From Polytrichum commune (lineage: Eukaryota > Streptophyta > Polytrichopsida > Polytrichales > Polytrichaceae): a stretch of 64,000 nt of DNA. This document shows, piece by piece, positions 29,572-41,679 of the stretch (position 1 is the first letter of the stretch; the number at the start of each line of letters is the position of its first letter). Below the pieces are notes generated by a model. That model made no database searches. It was not told the DNA's origin and saw nothing but the letters and a program-made list of their open reading frames with translations. Made by a program: the position numbers and the translations under genes. The stretch covers positions 14,506,001 to 14,570,000 of the forward strand of contig OX485803.1 in assembly GCA_950295325.1 (NCBI GenBank), written 5' to 3'.

Positions 29572-29594
29572 AATATATATATATATATATATAT
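29572..29594. repeat. (AT)n microsatellite
   Basis: About eleven uninterrupted AT dinucleotides. No other feature is associated with it. Confidence 0.9.
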
Positions 29595-30179
29595 TCAAAA
29601 CTGTCTTTTTGGGGGTATATATTAAAAAAGTCAGCACATTCGCTATTTGATGCATGGTCATTCCTCTCGATCCACATTTGGTTTACACCTAGTGAGGGGC
29701 CCAAAGGCTTTGTAAATTGATTTTTTTAAGAAATTGGACTATGAAGCTGGACCATGGAAAAAGGCCATCTTTCGTGGTCTGACTTCATGGTCCACGGTGT
29801 AAACCGACCCTTAATAGATAATAGAGTGAACCTTAAAATCTTCAAAAGTGGGAGATCAAAACCACACTTTTTGCAAGAATCTCCCTCATTTGCCACTTCC
29901 CACACATAAGTTAATCTTTGCCACAAATTCGTTCCTAAAAGCCGCTTTAGAAACCAGGCTACGATTTCTAATTTTGAAATTAGCCTTGTGCACCTAGTTA
30001 CTATAGGACTACAATAGTTACAGCATCATGCGTTTCCCTACATTTGAGGACCTTCATACACTTGGAGGAAAACGTTCTCACATACGACCTGCTTATTCAA
30101 TTGAAAACGATTTGAGAATGTCAAAAAGGCTTCAGTGCTAAATGATTTGAGCGCCATGCTACCAAACATATTCTGTGGG

Positions 30180-30345
30180 CCAACACTACCAACACACGAG
30201 TCCTTGCCAATCATTTCGTGTCACGAGAAAGAATGTGTAAATCTATTAGAGTGGTAGATTTGCATATTCTTTCAAGGACATAGGAAAACTTTCCAGTGAC
30301 GTAGGTCGATGACACAACACTCATATGCTTGTAGTGCAGCCAAGT
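30180..30345. repeat. ~165 bp hairpin MITE, related to 12768-12925
   Basis: Ends 'caacactcatatgcttgtag', matching in inverse the start of the 12.8 kb copy. The interior palindrome 'gtaaatctattagagtggtagatttgca' is shared. Confidence 0.55.
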
Positions 30346-30699
30346 ACCAATTCACCACCAGACATTACATATGTTACATTGGCTTAAAGTTAAGTTAACA
30401 ATGTTATGGGCGACATAACGAGCGAGAGGAGAGTGGATGACGAGTTACGATAGGAATGAAACATTCATTGGCTCTTGTTTGGTATGGGACATAACTGATC
30501 CGCTCATGGATGTAAAGTATAGAGCGTGAATGAAATGTCCTTCGCATGGATAGAAAAGTGCAGGAGAGATGGTGGAAGTGTTCTCCACTTGGATGATCGA
30601 CTGATTATGATTATGATGATGTTGGTGTTGTGATGGGATAATTTGGCTGTGAACTCACTCCATCAGACCCCTCCCCCTTCTTCATCCATTTGATTGTGG

Positions 30700-31447
30700 G
30701 ATAGGGCAGACGTACCTTATTCGGTAACTTATCTTATTCGGACATCTATGTTTGAGTGGTATGTGGGTAGATGTGGCTTCTAGAATGGATACATAAAAGA
30801 TACGTTTTTGAATAAAAGAGATTGGGTTACATGCTCAAAATATGGTACCCATTTTAGGCTCGATAGTCAACATAATTGGGAGGACCTGTACGACTACATT
30901 GATTTTTCCAATCATTGTCTGTTACTATTATTAGTTACACATTGATATAAATATCTAACAAGAATGTATTATTTTATCAAGCAAAGTCAGTTATGTTCTA
31001 TAATATTGAACAACATGTGGGACTTTCGTTAGTAAAAATTGAACTCCTGAGTAAGACGTGATTACACTTCGTATTCCAGAATGGTAACATACACATTACT
31101 TGGAATAATTAGTATTGTTGATGATGAATAAGACATTGATAGACGGTGCTCCAAAAATTATGAGGAGAGTGGCTCTAACGGCATGGAGGGGAAGAGTGAC
31201 ATAGCCTCACACCCAACCTTGAAAAGGCTTGTAGGGCTGGGGTTAACACCTTCCAATATCATAGGTCCCCCCAATTATGTTGACTATTGAACCTAGAAAG
31301 ATTTTATATAGCACATGACCCAATCACTTTATTTAAACACATATTTTTAGATGTTTGTTCTTGAAAGCACATCTAACCACATACACACTCAAACATAGGT
31401 GTCCAATCAAGATTAAGTAACCGAATTAGGCACATCTATTACCTTAG
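30700..31447. mobile_element. ~750 bp foldback element with ~180 bp arms
   Basis: The left arm (30710-30890) and right arm (31265-31447) are inverse of each other. Paired words include 'cggtaacttatctt' / 'aagattaagtaaccg', 'ggacatctatgtttgagtg' / 'cactcaaacataggtgtcc' and 'gtcaacataattggg' / 'ccccaattatgttgac'. The arm sequence is the same block that occurs singly in the introns of UDP-GALT1 and nCBP. No coding frame is present. Confidence 0.7.
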
Positions 31448-31644
31448 GTACTAATCTTTGACAGTCCCACTAATCTGTGTATGAAAGCCACTAATAAGAA
31501 TAGCTTAACTTAACTTACTCTCAGAACTAGTCCACACTTATTTGGACACCCAAAGAGAGGTCGCTTGAGAAAGCAAAAGCAGACGATGATTGATCGAATG
31601 ATTGATTGATTGATTGAATGATGCTGTTACATCAAGAGTTCCAT

Positions 31645-32360
31645 CAGCAACGACAGCATCGATTCTTCATGTAAAGTTTCATTCTGCAGATTGGTGAGCA
31701 CGTGCATGAAGATGATGATGACGATGATGATGACATGTAGGTTGAAGCTTCAAGTAGAGTTTTACTTGTTAAATTTTTTGGGTTTTGGCTGTGGCTGGGG
31801 TTTGTAACGGCTGCTGGCATGGTTGCAATAATAGTGAAGTGCAATATGGGGTTTGAGCTTGAGTGTTGATGTTTGTCTCTCTTTTATTTCCTTTACTTTT
31901 GGGTCCTTCTCCTTCTCATGAATTCTTCATCTTTCATTTCTCTCATTTTGGCTGTGGTAAGGACGGGCAGTAAGGGAGACGGATTGTAGGGGAATTGAAT
32001 CTAGCTTTTCAATTGTGGAGGCATCCATCATCGTCATCATCATCATCATCAGTTTCATTCTGCAGATTGATGACCACATGCAACCTTATCACATGTAGGT
32101 TGAAGCTCGGGGAGAAGTTTTTTTTTTCTCTCTCTCTCTTGAGTGTGTTTTGGCTGTGGCTGGGGTTTGTAACGGCTGCTGACATGGTTGCAATATTAGT
32201 GAAGTGCAATATGGGGGTTGAGCTTGAGTGTTGATGTTCGTCTCTCTTTCATTCCTTTACTTCTGGGTCCTTCTCCTCGTGATAAATTCTTCATCTTTCA
32301 TTTCTCTCATTTTTGCAGCAACAAGGACAGGCAGTGCTAAGAGACACGGATTGTAGGGGG
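31645..32360. repeat. Tandem ~365 bp duplication in the UDP-GALT1 upstream region
   Basis: Two copies (about 31665-31995 and 32055-32355) share 'gtttcattctgcagattg', 'acatgtaggttgaagct', 'ggctgtggctggggtttgt', 'agtgaagtgcaatatggg', 'ttcttcatctttcatttctc' and 'gacggattgtagggg' in the same order. The GATGAT/ATCATC simple repeats differ in length and orientation of expansion between copies. The block lies 0.7-1.4 kb upstream of the transporter start codon and may contain its promoter or a 5' leader exon. Confidence 0.85.
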
Positions 32361-33061
32361 AAACTCAGTGTTGTGAGGGTTAAGGTCCATGGTTGCAGCC
32401 AAGAGATTATTATTACGGTCGATTGTTTGGGGCGAGGATGGCATCGGCATCATCCATAAGGGAGTCATCGGTCGTGTGGGCATCTTAAGGACTGCCCTAG
32501 CGTGCATCGAAGACGACTCCAGGAGCTGTGGTTCATCAACCCTGTTGTAATTTGTTGTGAGGTATGCAACCTGAGGGTTTCGATCGAGAGTTAATGATGC
32601 CAATTTCTATGTGTAGAAGTTGGGCTAATCTTTACAGGAATGGTCATCGTCCATCACCTGAGTGCAGTTTTGTGAGAAGGTGTCATAAGTAATTGTCGAT
32701 GATGTTTCGAGGTTAATGAACCATGTATGTGAGTATTAGCCGAAATACGATTACCCGCAGTGGACAAAGTCATCACACTTTCGAATCTGGTGCACGCTTT
32801 TAGCTGAGTGCAGCAAACAAGGTGTCATAGTGGCTTAGTGGCATCGAACTTTTATGCCTCAAGCACATCAAGGAGGACTTCAATCACTGTGATGCTACCT
32901 ACAACAGGGCCATGTCTTTTTGAAAAAGACCTCCTCCGAGCTGCTTGACGTAAAACTGCAGATATTTTGGTCTAGGGTTTGGTTTCTGTAAAGCCACGTT
33001 TGAGCAGTTCTGCAACTGTTTTCTTGTTTGGCAGATCCAAGGAAAAGAGCAGGAGGCAGAA

Positions 33062-36000
33062 ATGGAGGATCTCAAAGGAGGTGTGCCAATTGGCCGCACT
33101 CAATTGCGAGGAGTCCTAGCTGTTTTGCAATGGTGGGGTTTCAATGTGCTTGTGATCATAATGAACAAGTGGATTTTTCAGGTGAGTGCACACATCAAGT
33201 TTATGATATATCTTTGAAGCAGAGTGTTGTGGTTATGTAAGGAAGACGAGCCTTATTTGGGTGCTTTTTTGTTGTTTGCTACCGTTATGGTATACTACTC
33301 AGATTCACGAGGTTGATGAATATTCTGTACCTGAAGAAGGTAGTATCAACCTCAGCTATTTTTGGAGCTAGTCTCAAATATTTATGAACTATCAAAGTCC
33401 ATCGACAGTGAGCTATAGGAGGCCACATAGGTCCCCCTCTACAGTCCAATCTCTTTTAAACACATGATGCCTTTCTGGTGTCTGTTCTTAGATCTGCACA
33501 TTAAATACACCACTCAAATACAGGTGTCTGATTAAGATAAGTAACCGAATTGGGCCTGCTTACCTTATCTCTCTTTGGCTGCCGATGTTAATGTCTGTTA
33601 AATGAAGTGTAACCAATTATTTATTAAAAAATTGATGGATGGCTGTGTGTATGGCAGAAACTTGACTTCAAATTTCCACTCACGGTATCAACTGTGCACT
33701 TCATCTGCTCGACCATTGGTGCCCACATAGCCATCAAAGTGTTGAAAATCAAGCCACTCATTGAAGTCAATCCTGTGGATCGGTGGAGGCGCATCTTCCC
33801 TATGTCTGCGGTGTTCTGCCTCAACATTGTTCTCGGAAATGTCAGCTTGCGATACATTCCTGTTTCTTTCATGCAAACTATCAAGTCTTTCACACCGGCC
33901 ACTACAGGTATGATTTCAAAAGGAGAAAGAAAGAGATTGTGATTTGTCATCTTGATGAATCCTCACTGATTCTCTCCCAAAAACTTGAACATATATAGCA
34001 TTCTTAAGCATGCTATATTCATGGACGTTCTCTTTCTATTCCGGCTTCAAGAATAAATTCCCAAGAATCAAGGTCCTTGATTACATGCATAGTCAAGTGG
34101 CAAGCTCTCATTACTCGACCCCTAAAGTAGAAAGAAAGTTATTGATTTTGTATGCAAAACATCAAATGCAAGATTATAGGGGACCAACTTACAGCTAAAA
34201 GTCCCGTTGAGTTAAAGGAAAATTCTATTATCCATGGGTGTATGATTTACCTATTGAGTTTGTGAGGAATTATGGGGATGGATTTTGGCAGTGGTGCTTC
34301 AGTGGTTGGTTTGGAAAAAATCTTTCGACCGCCGTGTCTGGCTGTCGCTGCTCCCAATTGTTGGTGGCATTGTGCTCACCTCTGTCACTGAGCTCAGTTT
34401 CAACATGGCTGGGTTTTTGGCGGCCTTTTTTGGGTGTGTTGTAACATCTACCAAGACAATCTTGGCCGAGTCATTGCTTCATGGCTACAAATTTGACAGG
34501 TATATATATGCATAATATGATCTTACATTGCATTGTCAGAAAGTCAGAGTACAAAACCAGAGGTAAATGTTTGTTGAAAAATTCAAAAGATAAATTCATA
34601 TGAAATCTTTATTTTTCCAAGTCATTTAAAAAGAGAGAAGAACATTGATTTCCAATATAAATATACATTGATCACCAATATAAATATACGCAAAATGTTC
34701 TCACGTCCAAAAAGATCTGGTGGCGTTCTTCTTGACCACGATGAGTAGAACGAAGCAGAAGAGTAACAAACTATCATATTTAGGTCACAGGTTTACTCCA
34801 AAAGATCACCCCGAGGTCGGTGAGATGGAAGTGGTCTGGGAAGATTATGCAGGAGTGGTCGTGGTTGGTTGCTTTTTGGTGGCATGGGGGTAGCCTTTGA
34901 CTAATGTAGACGTGCCTTAGATGGATACTTTTCTCTCTGCACCCACTTCTTGTGGATACGAAACACCCAATTAGTGTGAGATGAGTAGCAAATCCAAATC
35001 TTGTCCGTAGCCATTTGCCTCATAATTTTGGAGCTCAGAACATCTTCTTCATTATAAAAACACTTTTGAGTCTAGAATGGGTAGCATATTTTGAACATGT
35101 AATCCAATCTCTTTTAAACACATGTCTTTTTGGTGCCAGTTCTTACATCCACACCTGACCACATACTGCTTAAATATAGGTGTCCAGATTATTGTTGTGT
35201 TCAATTTAGGCACATCTATCTTATGTGCTAATGCTTGAAGCCTATTGGGTGAATGTTTTGTTTTGCAGCATCAATACCGTTTACTACATGGCACCATATG
35301 CAACCATGATTTTGGCTGTTCCCGCGCTGGCACTTGAAGGAGGGGGTGTTGTCAAGTGGATTGAAATGCAGCAGTCTTTGTTTGCGCCTTTACTCATTAT
35401 ATTTTTGTCTGGGGTTTCTGCTTTTTGTCTCAACTTCTCCATATTCTACGTCATTCATGCCACCACAGCTGTCACATTCAACGTTGCTGGTAATATGAAG
35501 GTAGGTAAACAAGGATCCTTTATCTCCTCCAATAATAGTTATTATGTTGTCCGTATACCACCATTTTGGTTATATATTACCCAATCACCAGCCAGTGCCA
35601 TGGTGAACTGGTCTGGAGCATTACATAGTTCCAAATTACCTGACGAATTGCGACAATTATCCTTAAAATTGATTATCTCCAAAATAAGTTTGGCCCCTCA
35701 AATGAACCAACCAAAGACAGCTGCTCTTCATGCAAATTTCAAACACATGTGGGAAGAGATTTTTGATATTAGAGTTAACCTTTCATTCAAAGAAACTTTT
35801 GGTTGGAGATTGGTTGTTTTGCATACAACACTTTCCATGTTTGGTAAGTTTTTGGTGCATGCTTATTGTTGGTGTGGAGGGCCCTCAATGAACTGACATG
35901 GAATGTTTTTCAACATTCAAACCTCCACACCAGCAATAGGTATGCACCAAAAAGCTTTTTGAACATGAAAATTCTTGTATGCAAAACAACCAACTCTCCA

Positions 36001-36758
36001 CCAAAAGTCTTTTTGAATTAAAGGATAACTCTATTGTATGCAAGACAACCAAAAAAATGAAATTGATTTTGAAGTCTAGGAAGTTAGAAGGCATATGGAA
36101 CTAGAAGTACATCAAGATGGTGTCAAAAATGCTAAATCCTTAGAGCAACAAGTGTAGGCTAATATCAACTTGGTGGTCCAATTGGAAGAAAGAGTACCTA
36201 ATATTACATTTTGAAATAGGGAAAGAAACCTATCTCTAATGGAGTTGTAGAGGGGACACTTTAACACAAAATGTGTTCATTTTCAACCACATTGTTACAA
36301 CATAATTGACATAATCTACTATCTCTAGAGATTGGGATAGTCTACCACTGACTAGTTTCAATGACGATTCTATGATTTGAGGTGCGGTAAGCTATAAATT
36401 TTTGTGTTGGGGTGGTTGTGAATGGTTGGATTAGGTATGATTCACATTCATAGTTGAGAAAGGTTAATGGAAAGTCATAGGGGACCAACTCCCCAATAAT
36501 ATTTTTATTTATCTGATCACATTTGGGACACTCTGATTGCAGGTTGCTGTTGCCATCATCATGTCATGGCTCATTTTCCAGAACCCAATTTCATTTATGA
36601 ACGCAATTGGCTGCACAATCACACTTGTGGGCTGCACATTCTATGGTTATGTGCGACATAAATTATCGCAACAAGTGCCTGTGAAATCAAGCATTGAACC
36701 AGTTGAGAGCCTGCCACTCCTTCCTTTGGTGAATGAGGTGGAGCCAAACCGGTTATAG
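33062..36758 (+). CDS. UDP-GALT1: UDP-galactose/nucleotide-sugar transporter (TPT family, UDP-GALT1/GONST5-like)
   Basis: Multi-pass Golgi antiporter of the drug/metabolite transporter superfamily that would import UDP-galactose or a related nucleotide sugar for glycan synthesis. Exons are 33062-33181, 33658-33907, 34292-34499, 35269-35500 and 36543-36758. All joins are GT-AG and phase-consistent, giving 341 aa, the usual size. Recognisable stretches in order are VLQWWGFNVLVIIMNKWIFQ, KLDFKFPL, DRWRRIFPMS, LGNVSLRYIPVSFMQTIKSF followed by TPATT, GGIVLTSVTELSFN, TSTKTILAESLLHGYKFDS, INTVYYMAPYATMIL, FYVIHATTAVTFNVAGNMK and GCTFYGYVRHKLSQQ. About ten hydrophobic segments are evident. Substrate choice among the plant relatives cannot be fixed by reading. 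Introns 3 and 4 contain MITEs. A 110 bp MITE follows the stop by 16 bases. Confidence 0.95.
33430..33567. repeat. Partial copy of the dispersed TIR-element family (UDP-GALT1 intron 1)
   Basis: Contains 'tctcttttaaacacatgatg', 'ggtgtctgttcttag', 'caaatacaggtgtctgatta' and ends 'gcttaccttat'. It matches the right-hand end of the copies at 34902, 42672 and 30700; the left end is missing or degraded. Confidence 0.6.
34902..35224. mobile_element. ~323 bp MITE in UDP-GALT1 intron 3
   Basis: The left end 'taatgtagacgtgcctta' and right end 'taggcacatctatctta' are imperfect inverses. The interior matches the 42672-43047 copy in nCBP intron 1 ('ctctctgcacccacttcttgt', 'agcaaatccaaatc.tg', 'tggagct'). 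Confidence 0.75.
35805..35995. repeat. Hairpin MITE in UDP-GALT1 intron 4
   Basis: The arms 'ggttgttttgcatacaa' (left) and 'ttgtatgcaaaacaacc' (right) are exact inverses. Inner arms 'ggtgtggagg' / 'cctccacacc' and 'ggtgcatgc' / 'gcatacc' extend the hairpin. A related copy lies at 8605-8862 in LYSA intron 1. Confidence 0.7.
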
Positions 36759-36774
36759 TGAATGTCTTCTAGTC

Positions 36775-36884
36775 AAGGTAGCCGCACCTACCATCAACTA
36801 GACTAAAACAAACCTAAATTTGTAATTATTTGAAAGGAATGAGGAGGTACATTGTTAGGTGTTGGTGATAGGTGCGGCTACCTT
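36775..36884. mobile_element. 110 bp MITE in the UDP-GALT1 3' region
   Basis: Left end AAGGTAGCCGCACCTA and right end TAGGTGCGGCTACCTT are exact inverses. It begins 16 bases after the transporter's stop codon, so it is almost certainly transcribed in its 3' untranslated region. The AAGGTAG terminus is shared with other MITEs in this window. Confidence 0.85.
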
Positions 36885-38345
36885 ACTAAGGTTCTTTAGG
36901 TTATCTCTGCATATTTTTCTTTCCCTCCTCTTAATTTGCAGTTTAAAATCATCATCCTGTCAGTTGGATTTAAGTTGACTTAGAATTTTCAACAGAACAG
37001 TTTGCGGACATGGACAGGAGGTAGTGAACAGACAGCGCATGTCAATGTACAGAACACACTGACATTCCTTTTTCCTTCGACAGTACAGTTTGTACATTGC
37101 AGTTTTATTTCCTTTACTGGCTGCAAAATTTTACAAGGTCCTCAGAATTTACTAAATAAGTCCACAGATTAGCCAGGGTTAGGTTAGATTGCACCCTGTG
37201 TGTTGCAATAACATTCATTTGTTTCGACACAGCAATCATTAAATTTTGGCTAGTGTTCTTGGTGTTCCTGTTTATTTTTTTTATCAATAAGAACACTGTC
37301 TGCAAAATGGTATCATTGGTTGACAAAATCCTCCCACTCAACTTCCTGCAACTTAAGGTAAAGTGCTATCACATTCCCCATAAGCCTTTTGGTTTTCTGG
37401 ACTTAAAAATCAGTTCCATTTCATTTCATTGCAAATATCAAAATCAATTGGAAATTACAACATACCTTGAATAAATTTTCAACAGTGCTAAGGGGCAAGC
37501 TACTTACAGGGAGTTGCCTGCATCAAAAAATCCATGATTGGCTTGACAGTTTGATGGCATGAGCATTTTCAGAGTAAGTATTTCTGGAAATCCCATTGAA
37601 TTCGAACTCTCACAACAGTCATAGCTTGGTTCTTGATTTCAATCACATCTCCAAATCTTCATTCCATCACAAGGACTTCTTATTTGGCATAAGGATAATT
37701 GCATACTATGATATCTGTCAGATGTTCTTAAGCTACAGGCTCATAAAAGAACATTGTGACTTCTAGGTTTTACAGACGCAGGACTTTTAACTTTATATGT
37801 TGTCTTCATGTTAACCAATTTTAAGGAAATCTGGTCCCAATAAAAATTATGCTGGTTGAAGTAGGTAATTGGGTGGCAATTGGGAACAGGTTCAAGGAAT
37901 TCAGCATGCTGTAGAGCTGAAGATATTGCTATCAACAAAGCTTAATTACAAAAACCTGCAAAACATTTTCGTCCTAGACTGTTTGACTTCCAGTTCATAA
38001 CATGTTTCTACAACATCTGTGTCTGCGTTTTACAACAGTTGCTGCCAGAATTTTAAATAGCATCGTGCTTCTATGACACTCTGAGTCACACAAAAGGAGG
38101 AGAACAAAGCAATCCATGAAAGTGCAGTTCTAGCTCAACCCCAAATTGATCGCCCACACAACTGCTTTTAGTTTTCCTCTAAAATCTTTTAAAACATTTC
38201 TGCTTCCCCCTGATATGGAAACAATCAATCGACTTGTATGTATCATGTGCAATTCTTCATTTAGATTGCAATTCTATGTGTTTAATGTCCTAAAAACAAC
38301 TGTATTTACCAAATGAGTACCACACATCAAAAGATGTCCAAGATT
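36885..38345. other. Convergent 3' regions of UDP-GALT1 and the DUF662 gene
   Basis: No ORF of interest. This 1.5 kb between two convergent genes should contain both 3' untranslated regions and their poly(A) sites. AATAAA-like words occur ('atcaataagaac' near 37285 and, on the minus strand, 'taattgtatttt'-type stretches), but none can be assigned securely. Confidence 0.4.
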
Positions 38346-40214
38346 CTATGTCGGTAACTTGCTCCTGTCCATAGCCTCAAGGACTTTGTTCAGCTCCTCC
38401 AATTTTTGCATTCTCAGCCTCTCACTCTCTGTCACAATCTGTTCCCCAAACCCCAAACCTGTCAAGTCACTTAAAAGGAAAAAGACCACTGGCGGGGAAA
38501 CCCACACTAATTTCGAATCAAATACCCTCATATCAAGTACCCTGATTTCTTAACTAGTGATTGAGTTGACAATGAATCTGATAACCCTCACTTACATCCA
38601 TCAACTTCCCAACAAGATCAGATTTTATCTTGCTCTTCTCATTGTATAACTCCAGTTGTTCCTTCAACTCCTTCTCCTGCATAAGTCCAATTGCGCCATA
38701 AATTAATGGCTGTCGTGATACACTGCCATTAGAAGCTTGGAAATTATATAGCTTACTAAGTCATGGCATGGACGGACTCTTGAATTACCTTCTTATCACA
38801 CATTTGTTTCATTGGTCTTAATTCCCGATCAACAGCTTCAATCTTCTTTCTGATCTCTGCAACCTCTTTCTTTGTTGGATCCTCAAGACTTTCCAATTCC
38901 TGCATCAGAGTTTCAATCCACAACATTCAGCAAGTTTTGAAACTAACATTGATATATAACATAAAGTTTGTCTTTCTATGGAGATCAGAGCCAATTGTAT
39001 AAAGCAATAGAAAATGAAGGAATGCTTAAATAATGATAAGCACAGATTTTCAGAAGGGTATCGAGAGCAGATTCTTGATATCGAAATATCCAGATGAAGA
39101 CATGAGAGATGATTTGGTGATCAGAGGCACTTTGATTTCAGAATAGGTATCGAAAGCAGATTCCTAAGGGATCCATCACACTTGTCAGGACAAAGGCATG
39201 AGAGACGTGAATTTGTAGTAAAAAAAAAAAGCTTACTCTGCGGAGGTGATCCAGATTTCTATGTTCACTCTCCACGCGGTTAAGCTGTGCCTGCACCTTC
39301 TCACGCACTTGCGTCTTCCTCTTCTCAATCTCTTGCTCCTTTGCATGCACTATTCACCATCCAACCCCAAGCCATTTTTACATATACCGACACTCATCTT
39401 CTTTGCAAGTGTGATGATCTTGATGTTACTCTATTTCTATCCAGGACCCAGTCCAATTTTAGTCTTGAATTCCTGGCACTGCTACCTTCCAGCATTGCGA
39501 TTTTACCGATTACTTGAATCTCTCCATTCTGGAGTTGGAAGGGGTGCAATTAGGCACCCTTGATTCACCATGCCACATTCATGGTCTCGATAATTCTGAT
39601 GACAAACTCAGAATGTAAAGAGAGACGCAAACATTTATGTAAAGATTATAAATTACTGAGTATGTAAAGAGCGACACAATTATGTAAGGATCAGCCAGGC
39701 ACGTTATCATTCAAAACCAACACTAAGCCATTTATATATATACAGACTCCCATGTTCTTTGCAATTAGTATGATGATCATGTTACTCTACTACTTCTGTC
39801 CAATTCCCTCCCAATCCTCTTAGTCTTGAATTTCTGGCACTGCTACCGACTGCTTGAAGTCCTCCTTTCTGGCGTCGGAATCCACAATTCACCGTGCACA
39901 TCGATGGTAAACTCAGAGAGTAAAGAGACACACACATAAACATTCATGTAAAGACTATAACACACAAGTATACAGTATTGAAAACACTTACCAAGTTGGA
40001 CGGTGCAATCTGCGGCCATTGTGGTCTGTTCGCCATTGGCAGTGCCATTGCTAAGGTGTGCAGGGACAGAGAGAGTGTTGCGTCGCTGTTCCCACACAAG
40101 CTTCTGAATCTCGGCTGCCTTCTGTCTGCGCTCACTCTCGGCAGCTTCCTTATGAAGAGTCTCCCGCAAGCTGTGCTCCAGGGTCACAAGAGACTCCGCC
40201 GACATCATCGCCAT
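38346..40214 (-). CDS. DUF662 family coiled-coil protein ('RAB6-interacting golgin' type)
   Basis: Plant-specific coiled-coil family (DUF662) of uncertain role; some databases call members RAB6-interacting golgins or stress-related activators. Exons, in transcript order, are 40214-39992, 39349-39237, 38899-38789, 38676-38596 and 38438-38346. All joins are GT-AG and in frame, giving 206 aa. Family blocks are AKEQEIEKRKTQVREKVQAQ (about 77-96), LESLEDPTKKEVAEIRKKIE (about 114-133), DRELRPMKQMCDKKEKELKE, and the C-terminal IVTESERLRMQKLEELNKVL. The charged heptad pattern spans most of the protein after residue 70. The N-terminal segment SAESLVTLEHSLRETLHKEA is also a predicted helix. It is divergent to nCBP, with 1.46 kb between start codons. 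The leader carries a tandem repeat that also copies the start-codon neighbourhood. Confidence 0.92.
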
Positions 40215-40988
40215 GACATATACCTAAGACCGTGTGTATGTATGTAGTAGTAGTAGATGCACACCTGTAACCTGCCTAACCCACATGTAGGAAGTCTCTA
40301 TGGGTTCAATATGACAATTACACACAAAAGAATGCATCCACAACCTATCAGCATTGCCGAGATCTGCGCTCTTTTGCAATCTTTAGGTGAGCTTGAACTC
40401 TCGGTGGCCAAATGGTAATCCGTCCAAAACCAAGGTCCCTATCCATACATTCACACCTTCTTGAGGAAATGGTGTAGAATGGGTGCAAATTTCATGGGCT
40501 CAATATGACAACTACACATCAAAGAATGCGTCCACACTATGTGAAGGTCATCTTTATCAGCATTGTCGAGATCTGTGCGCTTTTGGAAACTTTTGGTGAG
40601 CTTGACCTTTAGGTGATCAAATGGTAATCCGTGCAAAACTAAGGTTCCTTTTCATACATACGCATCTTGTCGAGAGATGACATCGCCATGACATATAAGA
40701 CCGTAATGTAGTCAGTAGATGGAAACCTATAACCTGCTTACCCACAAGTTATAGGACGATGTAACCGAACTTCTGCTTGGCAATTTTGCATGGGTTCAAT
40801 ATGACAACTACACACAAAAGAGCGCATTCACAACTTGAGAAGGACATCCCTATCAGCATCGTCGAGATCTGTGCTCTTTTGCAAACCTTTGGTGAGCTTG
40901 AACTCTCGGTGACCAAATGGTAATCCGTGCAAAACCGAGGTTGCTACCCATACATACACATCTTCTTGAAGAAATGTTGTAGAATGAA
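40202..40988. repeat. Tandem repeats (three ~190 bp blocks) in the DUF662 leader
   Basis: Blocks near 40299-40476, 40483-40672 and 40793-40988 share 'ggg(t/c)tcaatatgacaa(t/c)tacac', 'tatcagcat.g.cgagatctg', 'tggtgagcttga', 'caaatggtaatccgt(g/c)caaaac' and 'catac..acatctt'. The word 'gacatc..cgccatgacatat', which includes the minus-strand start codon at 40214, recurs at about 40676. Upstream, 40990-41380 is the likely 5' untranslated/promoter region. Confidence 0.8.
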
Positions 40989-41679
40989 AGAAAATGAGAC
41001 TCACTGGGATGAAAATTGACGAGGCACTTGTGACGAAGAAGGAAACGTCGATAATAAATCCAAATTATCACAGACGGAGCTCCATGTGAACTGTATATAG
41101 CGAACTTCCTCAAAGAGAAACAAACTACTACTCAAATCCCAAATCCGTGAAAGAACTCCACACCCAAACGAAGCTACTTATCCCGAAATGTTGCATTCCT
41201 TCGGCATTCCTAAGAATCAAACAACAAACTCCGCCTGCCTCCAACCCAAAACCCAAAACCTCAAACCCCAACCACAAAACTCACAAAAAGCCCAATGTCA
41301 ATGTGCACATTGACTAGATCTGATTGGCGGTGAAGAGAAAGATGTGCAGATGAAAAAAGGAAACGACAGTTGAGCGAGATCCTTGATCTCAAGTGGTCAT
41401 GTTCGATACTTTTTTGGGACTTCTTTTAAGCTTCGGTGGAAGTTGGGGTGCAAGTCATGGCGACGTGAAAGAAGGGGCCCACCCCTGGCTTTCCTCCAAG
41501 GAATGAATGAAAGAGGGGGCCACATTCATCCATATCTCTCTAAAGCACAAAGTGGATGACCTTGGAAGAGGAGAAGAGGACATAAGTTATGAAACCCTAA
41601 TAACTTGGGTTCTCAGGAATGGTCATAAGTGCAAGCCATTGAACGCAATCAATTTATTTTTTGTTAGAAATTTGTAGAG

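Larger units (their letters stand above)
27632..29811. mobile_element. 2.2 kb TIR-bounded element with internal minisatellite
   Basis: The left end AGGGGTTGTTTACATCATGG ACCATGAAGTCA matches, in inverse, the right end AGGGTCGGTTTACACCGTGG ACCATGAAGTCA. Similar inner words (ggtttacac) recur near 27717 and 29670. The interior holds a CT/GT-rich tract (28090-28235), two ~60 bp near-repeats (28275-28390, 'gttgattaag.(c/t)a.gaact'), and the minisatellite at 28438-28772. No transposase frame was found; a 90-codon frame at 28941-29213 has no recognisable motif. Probably a non-autonomous DNA element. Confidence 0.5.
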
